DNA from: DRGT01 sp035685445
GTDB taxonomy: Archaea; Thermoproteota; Nitrososphaeria; Nitrososphaerales; Nitrosopumilaceae
Assembly: GCA_035685445.1 (NCBI GenBank)
Contig: DASSAK010000052.1
Location: forward strand, 1 to 7,292
DNA: 7,292 nt
Direction of reading: 5' to 3'
Shown one piece after another: positions 1-5,537 of this stretch. The first letter of the stretch is position 1. Every line of letters begins with the position of its first letter. The notes under the pieces are model-generated. The model ran no database searches. It was not told the DNA's origin and saw only the letters and a list, made by a program, of their open reading frames with translations. Both the position numbers and the translations under genes were made by a program.

Positions 1-1083
1 TGGATTTAGTGATGTTGGACTAGCACCAAATCCACTTGATTCTAGTTTTGATATTGCATTATCTAATTTTAATGGAGAAACTTTCATTTTTGAAGCAATT
101 TCATCTAAGGTAAAATATGTTGCCGGTTTTTCTGATTCTAGGACACATTTTGAAATAATTTTTTCACAGTTTTTGTCAACAAGATAATTTGAAATTTCAT
201 TCTGCATTGTTTCTAAAAACTTTCTTTCAAAAAGTTGTCCTGTCCACAAAGGACCAGCTAATTCTACATTACCGTTACATACATTACATATCTTTTCTTG
301 CTCATTAGTAGCCTTTCTATTTCCGCAAGTTTTACAATGCAAAATGTATCCAATGTTTTCATTTTGGTCTGGCCTGTTTAGAATTCTTACATATGTTCTA
401 TAGTAATGTAAATCACTTTCAACAAACAATGGGACAATCTCAATGTCTAATCTTGCTGCAATTATTCTGGCACATCCAAGAATTAGTCTTATTGCTATCT
501 CATTAGAATACTCTGTTTTTATTGGAATACCGCCGTATCGTCTTTTACAAGCATCTTTGAACAACCCATGAAGAACTTGAAGATCTGTGGCAGTAGTTGA
601 TAGTATTCCTCCATGCATTGTGGCTCTAATTCCACAGTCTACATACTTGGCTGGAGAACCAAAAGGATCGATGTCTACTATGGTTCCCCTTTCTCCTTTT
701 TTTGAAAACATACTAAAAAATCTACAAACCTCATTTTCAGAAACTTGAACATTTTTTATATTGTTGAGGCATGCTGATTTTTTTGCAAGTTCTAATGCAT
801 TTGGATTCAAATCATTAACAACTACTTGTTCTACATTAGAAATCTCATTAGCTACACGTAATCCTCTAGCACCAATTCCTGACAATCCTTCTAGAAAAAT
901 TTTAGGGCCATCAAAATTTTTTAAAAATGCAGAATATGCAATAATTGAAAAATCCCTGTTCAATTTTGCTTTTGGATTAAAAAACGCAGGATCTTTTGGC
1001 GGAACCTTTTCATTTACTGATCCGTGTGGAACAAGAAATTTTGTATTTCCTTCTGTTATCTCGACAAATTCTGTAGTTTGCAA
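1..1083 (-). CDS. trm1: tRNA (guanine(26)-N2)-dimethyltransferase Trm1, C-terminus cut by window edge
   Basis: Trm1 uses S-adenosylmethionine to methylate the exocyclic amino group of guanine 26 in tRNA, usually to dimethylguanosine. I translated the reverse strand by hand: 361 codons run open to the left edge. Visible motifs are an N-terminal segment with RDFS near residues 42-45, the SAM-binding loop EGLSGIGARG (65-74), NDLNP (90-94), the Trm1 catalytic motif DIDPFGSP (137-144), and a zinc-ribbon-like pair of CxxC motifs (Cys250/253 and Cys266/269). The last residues read GFGASPTSLNP, matching the conserved near-C-terminal Trm1 segment, so probably only about 20 residues are missing (family about 380). 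The start is TTG at 1083: the same frame has a TAA only four codons upstream and no ATG or GTG follows for many codons. A TATA-like box about 28 nt upstream suggests a leaderless mRNA. It is divergent from rnhB. Confidence 0.93.
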   Translation of the reverse strand, partial: MQTTEFVEITEGNTKFLVPHGSVNEKVPPKDPAFFNPKAKLNRDFSIIAYSAFLKNFDGPKIFLEGLSGIGARGLRVANEISNVEQVVVNDLNPNALELAKKSACLNNIKNVQVSENEVCRFFSMFSKKGERGTIVDIDPFGSPAKYVDCGIRATMHGGILSTTATDLQVLHGLFKDACKRRYGGIPIKTEYSNEIAIRLILGCARIIAARLDIEIVPLFVESDLHYYRTYVRILNRPDQNENIGYILHCKTCGNRKATNEQEKICNVCNGNVELAGPLWTGQLFERKFLETMQNEISNYLVDKNCEKIISKCVLESEKPATYFTLDEIASKMKVSPLKLDNAISKLESSGFGASPTSLNP

Positions 1084-1144
1084 TTCTGGTTCTTAATTTT
1101 CTTTCACCTATAATGGTTTAATACTGCATAATTTGAGAATCATC
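1084..1144. promoter_or_regulatory. Divergent promoter region between trm1 and rnhB
   Basis: This 61-base AT-rich gap lies between two divergent starts. Reading toward trm1, ATTATA (1114-1109, minus) is centred about 28 nt before the TTG start. Reading toward rnhB, TTTAATA (1117-1123, plus) is centred 25 nt before the ATG at 1145. Both distances fit archaeal TATA-to-transcription-start spacing, so both transcripts could be leaderless. No Shine-Dalgarno-like sequence is obvious before either start. The boxes are short and the region is AT-rich, so chance matches are possible. Confidence 0.45.
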
Positions 1145-1765
1145 ATGCAAGTTTGCGGAGTAGATGATGCGGGTAGGGGTTCTTTAGTAGGACCGCTTGT
1201 TATTGCAGGTGTTTCATTAAGCAAAACAAAAATTCGAAAATTAAGCACTATGGGAATTAAAGATTCCAAAAAATTATCTCCTTTACAACGTGAAAAATTA
1301 TATAAAAAAATAATCAAATTTGCTGATGCATATTGTATTGCAAAAATTAATCCTAGCACAATAGACAAAAGTGTCTCAAAACATGAATTAAATAATTTAG
1401 AAGCAAAATACATGGCTAGAGTCATTTCAAAACTAAACCCAAACGTTTCGTATGTGGATTCTTGTGATGTCAATCCTTCTAGATTTGGTAAAGTAATTTC
1501 TAAATTATCAAAGAAAAATAAAATCAAGTCATATCATCATGCTGACAGTAGATTTGTTATAGTATCAGCAGCATCAATTATTGCAAAAGTCAGCAGAGAC
1601 AAAGCAATTAAAAAAATTCAGAAAATCCACGACGTAGGAAGCGGATACCCATCAGATGCTAAAACAATTGTATTTGTGAAAAAATATGTCTCTACTGGGA
1701 ATAAAATCCCAAATTTCATTCGTTGCAGCTGGAAACCTGTTCAAACCATGCTTAATGAAGTCTAA
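1145..1765 (+). CDS. rnhB: Ribonuclease HII
   Basis: RNase HII cleaves the RNA strand of RNA/DNA hybrids and incises at single ribonucleotides misincorporated in DNA, acting in replication and repair in the cytoplasm. From the ATG the protein is 206 residues, normal for archaeal RNase HII. It opens with GVDDAGRG (residues 5-12), followed by DSKKLS (40-45), VDSCDVNPSRFG (104-115), HADSRFVIVSAASIIAKVSRD-type segment (about 132-152), GSGYPSD (165-171) and the C-terminal SWKPVQ (195-200). The four expected metal-binding acids are Asp7, Asp8, Asp105 and Asp134; the second is normally Glu in this family (DEAGRG). A TTG at 1133 would add four residues; I prefer the ATG because family members start close to the GxDEAGRG motif and a TATA-like box lies 25 nt before it. 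The stop overlaps the convergent flpA stop. Confidence 0.95.
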   Translation: MQVCGVDDAGRGSLVGPLVIAGVSLSKTKIRKLSTMGIKDSKKLSPLQREKLYKKIIKFADAYCIAKINPSTIDKSVSKHELNNLEAKYMARVISKLNPNVSYVDSCDVNPSRFGKVISKLSKKNKIKSYHHADSRFVIVSAASIIAKVSRDKAIKKIQKIHDVGSGYPSDAKTIVFVKKYVSTGNKIPNFIRCSWKPVQTMLNEV

Positions 1766-2439
1766 TTTGCAAGATATCTTGCAACAATCATGGCATGATC
1801 TTTGTCATATGGTAGTAGATTGATCTGCTGAATGATTTCAAAATTATTTTGTAATTTTTTTGATTCATTTTCTATAATTTTTTTAGGTGATTTTGTTACA
1901 TCTATGCTTCTTGTTTTAATTACCAAAAACAGAAAACCTCTGTTCTTTAGATATGATTTACAGTTTGAAATAGCAATTTCTGTTTGATCAGGTTGGGCAA
2001 TATCTGAATAAACAACATCAACTTTATTATATACTGAAAAATAGTCTTTGGGCTGCCTTGCATCCTGAATTATTGGAATAATATTTTTTCTATGTGATAC
2101 AACTCTATCTAAAAAATCCCTTGCAACTCTACTTGAATGCTCAACACCAAAAACTATTCCTTTTGGACCAATAATGTCAGAAATATGACTTACAGTTGTA
2201 CCGGTTGAAACTCCAAGATACAAGACACTAGAATTTTCTTTAAAAGGAAAATCCTCTAATCCATTCATTATCGCAGCTGCTAATTTGCTTCTGAAAGGAT
2301 CCCATAATCTGTATTCTATTCCTTTTTTTGTAACTAATTTTTCTTTGTAAACTTGATTTCCTGGAACTAAGTTTTCAGTTGCAAGTTTTTGTTCTCCTTC
2401 TGATTTAACCCAAAAAAAATTTTCTTTACCTTCTTCCAA
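1762..2439 (-). CDS. flpA: Fibrillarin-like rRNA/tRNA 2'-O-methyltransferase
   Basis: This is the SAM-dependent methyltransferase of the archaeal box C/D ribonucleoprotein, which methylates ribose 2'-hydroxyls of rRNA and tRNA at sites chosen by guide RNAs, together with Nop5 and L7Ae. The 225-residue product has the family signature throughout: YRLWDPFRSKLAAAI (43-57), the SAM loop YLGVSTGTTVSH (74-85), VEHSSR (99-104), QDARQP (125-130), YSDIAQPDQ (144-152), IKTRSID (174-180) and LLPYDKDHAMIV (208-219). In many archaea the SAM loop reads YLGAASGTT, so residues 77-79 differ conservatively. The start is TTG at 2439; the frame has a stop seven codons further up and the next ATG is at residue 58, inside the conserved domain. 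The purine-rich AAAAGAGAAAGAAG just upstream may help ribosome binding. Its first 14 bases overlap the end of nop5, which indicates co-transcription and probably coupled translation. Confidence 0.95.
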   Translation of the reverse strand: MEEGKENFFWVKSEGEQKLATENLVPGNQVYKEKLVTKKGIEYRLWDPFRSKLAAAIMNGLEDFPFKENSSVLYLGVSTGTTVSHISDIIGPKGIVFGVEHSSRVARDFLDRVVSHRKNIIPIIQDARQPKDYFSVYNKVDVVYSDIAQPDQTEIAISNCKSYLKNRGFLFLVIKTRSIDVTKSPKKIIENESKKLQNNFEIIQQINLLPYDKDHAMIVARYLAN

Positions 2440-3688
2440 ACTTCTTTCTCTTTTTACCCTTCATTTTGAATTTTTTCTTTTTTCCTTTTCCTTTGAAATC
2501 TCTATTTGGCTTATGGTCTCTTTTTGATCTAAAATCCATTTTTGGCCTGTCATCTTTTTTGAGTTCTCTAGGAACAGGATTTTTGTACTTTTTACTAATC
2601 TCTTCTACCCTGACATTTAGTTTTTCAAGCAGTGTAGTGTTTAATTCTCCTCCATAGACATCTACTCTTGCAGCAATTGCGGCTTTTGCTGCTACTGCTC
2701 TTGCAATTTTTCCTCTTTGCCATCTTGGTGCTGCGTGAACCATTGCATGTTGAAACAATAATCCATGTTTTGGTGGTTGGGATCCTGTCTTTAGAGATCT
2801 AAAAAGTGCTTTTTCAGCTCCTAATACTTGAATAGTACTTGCAGGCATTGTTGCAAGTCTTTTCAAACTTCCAGCTCTTGCTAAAATTCTAGCCCCAACT
2901 GCTGTACCAAGAACTGCTGATAAATTTGGAGCAACTTGTGTCATTTGAGTTTGAACGTGGTCTTCTAATCTTTTTCGAAGCTCGGATAGCTCGATAATTT
3001 GTTTTGCTAATGTTTGAACAATTGATAAATTTTCTGCAGAAATGTCTCCCCCTCTACTTTTCTTTGCAATTACTGAGAGCATTTCTACTTTAGAATCTGG
3101 AAATCCGGCATCTTCATACACTTTATCTGATAGATTGTCCCTTTTTCCTGCAAGAACAATCTGTGAATAACCTAAAATGCTATCTATTACGTTATCCAGT
3201 TCTGGAAAGTGTAAACCATACCATTCTCTCAGTCTGGAACTTATTCCGTTTATGATACGATCTATTTCATCTAACGAATTGATTGATTGAATGATGTGAA
3301 GATCGGGGCTTTCAGATACTTCAGAAACTTTTGAAGATGATAGTTGCATTGCAAAATCACGCAACTTTGTCATTGCATCAGATGTGTCTTTTGCAAAACC
3401 TGCCTCGATTAAAAGTTCTGGTTTTGAAATTTGAATTTTTTCCATATCCTCATTACTCATTAACTGTACATCAATTGAAGTTCGTTTCAAAATACTATAA
3501 AGAGAATTATTGTTAGTTTGTACTCCTGTTGAAACTTCAGAAAGATAATCAACAAGTTCTGTGACTTTAGATTTACCATCTTTAATTGAAATGTAATTTT
3601 TTACAGGATCTGAGAATGGAAAAGACTTCAAACATTTTTGGTCCTCAAATACTCCAATACCTAATTCTGTTAAAATTATAGAATGCAT
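2426..3688 (-). CDS. nop5: Nop5 (Nop56/58 family) box C/D RNP scaffold protein
   Basis: Nop5 is the scaffold of archaeal box C/D RNPs: it binds fibrillarin through its N-terminal domain, dimerises through a coiled coil, and binds the guide RNA-L7Ae complex through its Nop domain. From ATG 3688 the protein is 420 residues. Order: N-terminal domain (1-about 130) beginning HSIILTELGIGVFEDQ; helical NOSIC/coiled-coil region (about 140-250) with REWYGLHFPEL (154-164); Nop domain with APNLSAVLG (253-261), GARILARAGSLKRLA (265-279), GAEKALFR (290-297) and PKHGLLFQH (306-314); then a very basic tail (about 373-420). The start is uncertain. ATG 3709 adds seven residues and TTG 3745 adds nineteen. I chose 3688 because family members begin directly with this beta-strand and because a TTTTTTAAT box is centred about 29 nt before it. 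It is upstream of, and overlaps, flpA. Confidence 0.93.
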   Translation of the reverse strand: MHSIILTELGIGVFEDQKCLKSFPFSDPVKNYISIKDGKSKVTELVDYLSEVSTGVQTNNNSLYSILKRTSIDVQLMSNEDMEKIQISKPELLIEAGFAKDTSDAMTKLRDFAMQLSSSKVSEVSESPDLHIIQSINSLDEIDRIINGISSRLREWYGLHFPELDNVIDSILGYSQIVLAGKRDNLSDKVYEDAGFPDSKVEMLSVIAKKSRGGDISAENLSIVQTLAKQIIELSELRKRLEDHVQTQMTQVAPNLSAVLGTAVGARILARAGSLKRLATMPASTIQVLGAEKALFRSLKTGSQPPKHGLLFQHAMVHAAPRWQRGKIARAVAAKAAIAARVDVYGGELNTTLLEKLNVRVEEISKKYKNPVPRELKKDDRPKMDFRSKRDHKPNRDFKGKGKKKKFKMKGKKRKKFGRR

Positions 3689-3712
3689 GACCAGTTGACT
3701 TGATTTCATTCC

Positions 3713-3721
3713 ATTAAAAAA
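3713..3721 (-). promoter_or_regulatory. Possible TATA box for nop5-flpA
   Basis: On the minus strand the sequence TTTTTTAAT is centred about 29 nt before the ATG at 3688, consistent with a leaderless nop5 transcript. A second candidate, the reverse reading of the TTATATT box at 3749-3755, would instead give a start site near 3727 and a leader of about 18 nt before ATG 3709. The sequence alone does not decide between them. Confidence 0.3.
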
Positions 3722-3748
3722 CGTACCAACGTAGCAGAGAATCAACTG

Positions 3749-3755
3749 TTATATT
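3749..3755 (+). promoter_or_regulatory. TATA box for pyrD-pyrK
   Basis: TTATATT is centred 27 nt before the GTG at 3779, the normal archaeal spacing for a leaderless transcript beginning at that codon. It lies 21 nt before the alternative TTG at 3773, which is too close to be ideal. The core TATAT is nearly symmetric (minus strand AATATAA), so the same box might also fire toward nop5. Confidence 0.45.
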
Positions 3756-3778
3756 CGAAAGTTAGTTTAGGTTTGAGA

Positions 3779-4690
3779 GTGGCAACAAACATCTCTACGA
3801 AAATTGGTTCATTGAGTCTTGAACGGCCCACCATTCTTGCTTCTGGAATTTTAGGAATCTCGCTTGATGTTTTTAACCGTATTTACAAAGCAGGTGCAGG
3901 TGCCGTTGTAACAAAATCACTTAGTAGGGAACCATGGGATGGATATGCAAATCCAACAATTTTTAGTGTAAAAGGCGGTGGTTGGCTTAATGCCGTTGGA
4001 CTCTCAAATCCAGGAGCTGAAAACTTTGCAAAAATGATAGAACCAAACAAAAACATTCCAATAATTGTTAGCTTAGTTGGTTCAGTTGAAGATGATTTTG
4101 AATTTATGATTAAACAATTTCAGAATTGTAAAGTTGCGGCTTATGAATTAAATTTATCATGTCCCCATGTGGCTAAGGTTGGATTAGAAGTTGGTGATGA
4201 CACAGAACTTGTGGGAAAAATAGTTAAAACTGTAAAATCCATTACTAAAGAGCCAGTTTTTGCAAAGGTTGGTTTAGGTACAACAGATTATTTGGAAACT
4301 GTTGATGCTGCAGTTAAGGCAGGTGTTGATGGAATTACTGCAATTAACACACTTAGAGCAATGGCAATTGATGTTGAAACAGAACGACCAATTCTTAGTA
4401 ATAAAATCGGTGGACTGTCTGGCACTCCAATAAAACCTATTGCTGTAAGATGTGTTTACGAAATTTCATCTAAATTTAACATTCCAATTATTGGATGTGG
4501 TGGAATATCAACGTGGGAAGATGCAGTTGAATTTATTCTTGCAGGTGCATCTGCAGTTCAAATTGGTAGTGCAATTGGAGATGATTGGATTCAGGTTTTT
4601 AGTGAAATAAACAATGGAATTAGTCAATATATGGAGAAAAAAGGATTTTCAAAAATTGAGGAGATGGTTGGGCGTGCAAAGAAATCTTAA
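3779..4690 (+). CDS. pyrD: Dihydroorotate dehydrogenase catalytic subunit (class 1B)
   Basis: PyrD oxidises dihydroorotate to orotate using FMN, the fourth step of de novo pyrimidine synthesis, in the cytoplasm. With PyrK it forms the class 1B heterotetramer that passes electrons to NAD. From GTG 3779 the product is 303 residues, normal for the family (about 300). It is a TIM barrel with RPTILASGILG near the N-terminus, TKSLSREPWDGYANP (about 45-59), the substrate-loop motif ELNLSCPHV (123-131) carrying the class 1B catalytic cysteine (Cys128), an AKVG strand, a GITAINT segment (185-191), GGLSGTPIKP (211-220) and the phosphate-binding strands PIIGCGGI and AVQIGSA. A Cys rather than Ser at the active site, together with the adjacent pyrK, argues for class 1B rather than quinone-linked class 2. 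TTG 3773 would add two residues; the TATA spacing favours GTG. It overlaps pyrK by 17 bases. Confidence 0.95.
   Translation: MATNISTKIGSLSLERPTILASGILGISLDVFNRIYKAGAGAVVTKSLSREPWDGYANPTIFSVKGGGWLNAVGLSNPGAENFAKMIEPNKNIPIIVSLVGSVEDDFEFMIKQFQNCKVAAYELNLSCPHVAKVGLEVGDDTELVGKIVKTVKSITKEPVFAKVGLGTTDYLETVDAAVKAGVDGITAINTLRAMAIDVETERPILSNKIGGLSGTPIKPIAVRCVYEISSKFNIPIIGCGGISTWEDAVEFILAGASAVQIGSAIGDDWIQVFSEINNGISQYMEKKGFSKIEEMVGRAKKS
4658..4663 (+). promoter_or_regulatory. Ribosome binding site for pyrK
   Basis: GAGGAG lies inside the end of pyrD, ten bases before the GTG at 4674. It is complementary to the archaeal 16S rRNA 3' end (GGAGGTG-type pairing) and supports GTG 4674 as the pyrK start over the upstream ATG at 4614. 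As the second gene of an operon, pyrK would need such a site even if the first gene is leaderless. Confidence 0.5.
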
Positions 4691-5486
4691 CCATCCGACA
4701 ATTTGTAAAGTTGAAAAAGTAATTGATGAAACTCCGACAGTTAGAACTTTGGTATTTTCTGATGATGTACTGTCAAATGTATTACCAGGACAATTTGCTA
4801 TGGTGTGGGTTCCTGGAGTAAACGAATTGCCAATGAGTGTAATGATTTCAGAACAGAAAGGAAAAGCAGCATTTACAATTAGAAAATTGGGTGACGCATC
4901 TACTGGCCTTTACAATCTACGTGTAGGTCAAAACATTGGAGTGAGAGGACCTTATGGAAATTCATTTAACATCAAAGAAGGAAAATTATTGCTTGTTGGA
5001 GGTGGAACTGGCCTTGTTCCTTTGATGCGATTGATAACTTTTGTGAAATCTTCAGATGATGTTACCGTTCTAATTGGTGCAAAAACAAAGCAAGAAGTTT
5101 TTTTTGAAGACTATGCAAACAGACTGTTAGAAAAAAATTCACATAAAGTTATTGTTGCAACAGAAGATGGTTCTTATGGTGAAAAAGGTCTTGTTACTGA
5201 TATGGTTGAAAAAATTACCAGCGTAAATAAATTTGATGCTGTATATACATGTGGTCCGGAAATTATGATGTACAAAACTGTTAAGATAACAAACAATAAA
5301 GGAATCTTTGTTCAGGCAAGTCTTGAAAGAATGATGAAATGCGGAGTAGGAATTTGTGGAAGTTGCTGCATTGGTGAAGATTTGGTTTGCCGTGATGGAA
5401 CTGTTTTTGATGGAGATCACCTGTTATCTAACAAAGAATTTGGGCACACATTTAGAACCAAGGCTGGAATTTTAGAAAATTATTAG
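4674..5486 (+). CDS. pyrK: Dihydroorotate dehydrogenase electron-transfer subunit (FAD, 2Fe-2S)
   Basis: PyrK carries FAD and a [2Fe-2S] cluster and shuttles electrons from the FMN of PyrD to NAD. From GTG 4674 the product is 270 residues, close to the usual 250-270. Motifs in order: ferredoxin-reductase-like barrel with PGQFAMVWVPG (38-48), FTIRKLGDAST (67-77) and RGPYGNSF (91-98); NAD-binding domain with LLLVGGGTGLVPLMRL (105-120) and YTCGPEIMM (191-199); C-terminal cluster segment MKCGVGICGSCCIGEDLVCRDG with Cys223, Cys228, Cys231 and Cys239 as likely ligands, plus an extra Cys232. The gap between third and fourth ligand (seven residues) is short compared with bacterial PyrK. An ATG at 4614 gives a longer frame, but its extra 20 residues merely read through pyrD and do not resemble PyrK; HPTICKVEKV is a normal PyrK N-terminus. 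Confidence 0.94.
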   Translation: MQRNLNHPTICKVEKVIDETPTVRTLVFSDDVLSNVLPGQFAMVWVPGVNELPMSVMISEQKGKAAFTIRKLGDASTGLYNLRVGQNIGVRGPYGNSFNIKEGKLLLVGGGTGLVPLMRLITFVKSSDDVTVLIGAKTKQEVFFEDYANRLLEKNSHKVIVATEDGSYGEKGLVTDMVEKITSVNKFDAVYTCGPEIMMYKTVKITNNKGIFVQASLERMMKCGVGICGSCCIGEDLVCRDGTVFDGDHLLSNKEFGHTFRTKAGILENY

Positions 5487-5508
5487 GTTTAAACCAGCAA
5501 GGTTTAAA
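5486..5508. repeat. GGTTTAAACC palindrome with partial direct repeat
   Basis: GGTTTAAACC (5486-5495) is a perfect 10-base inverted repeat that begins on the last base of the pyrK stop codon. GGTTTAAA is repeated directly at 5501-5508, 15 bases later. The second copy forms the start of the probable TATA box of the next gene. This could be a regulator site, a duplicated BRE/TATA element, or chance in AT-rich sequence. Confidence 0.4.
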
Positions 5509-5511
5509 ATA
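5503..5511 (+). promoter_or_regulatory. TATA box for the radical SAM gene
   Basis: TTTAAAATA is centred about 31 nt before the ATG at 5538 and is preceded by a purine-rich AGCAAGG that could serve as a BRE. This predicts a transcription start near 5533 and a leader of only a few bases. The AGGG just before the ATG is too close to work as a normal Shine-Dalgarno site, consistent with a leaderless or near-leaderless mRNA. The gene therefore probably has its own promoter and is not simply part of the pyrDK operon. Confidence 0.5.
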
Positions 5512-5537
5512 AATCCCTCGCATCTCCGTTCAGGGAA

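Noticed and set aside
761..1096. Plus-strand open frame of 111 codons
   Set aside because: It lies wholly antisense to trm1, whose reverse-strand translation shows strong family motifs; the plus-strand peptide resembles no protein I know.
1108..1527. Minus-strand open frame of 139 codons
   Set aside because: It is antisense to rnhB, including its catalytic motifs, and its hydrophobic composition is what AT-rich antisense frames give.
3690..3745. N-terminal extension of nop5 from TTG 3745
   Set aside because: The added residues have no family match and would run through the likely promoter element; kept only as a low-probability alternative.
4614..4673. Upstream ATG extension of pyrK
   Set aside because: The extra 20 residues are an out-of-frame reading of the conserved pyrD end, and GTG 4674 has a ribosome site and a family-like N-terminus.
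5139..5420. Minus-strand open frame of 93 codons inside pyrK
   Set aside because: Antisense to the NAD-binding and iron-sulfur parts of PyrK; no motif of its own.
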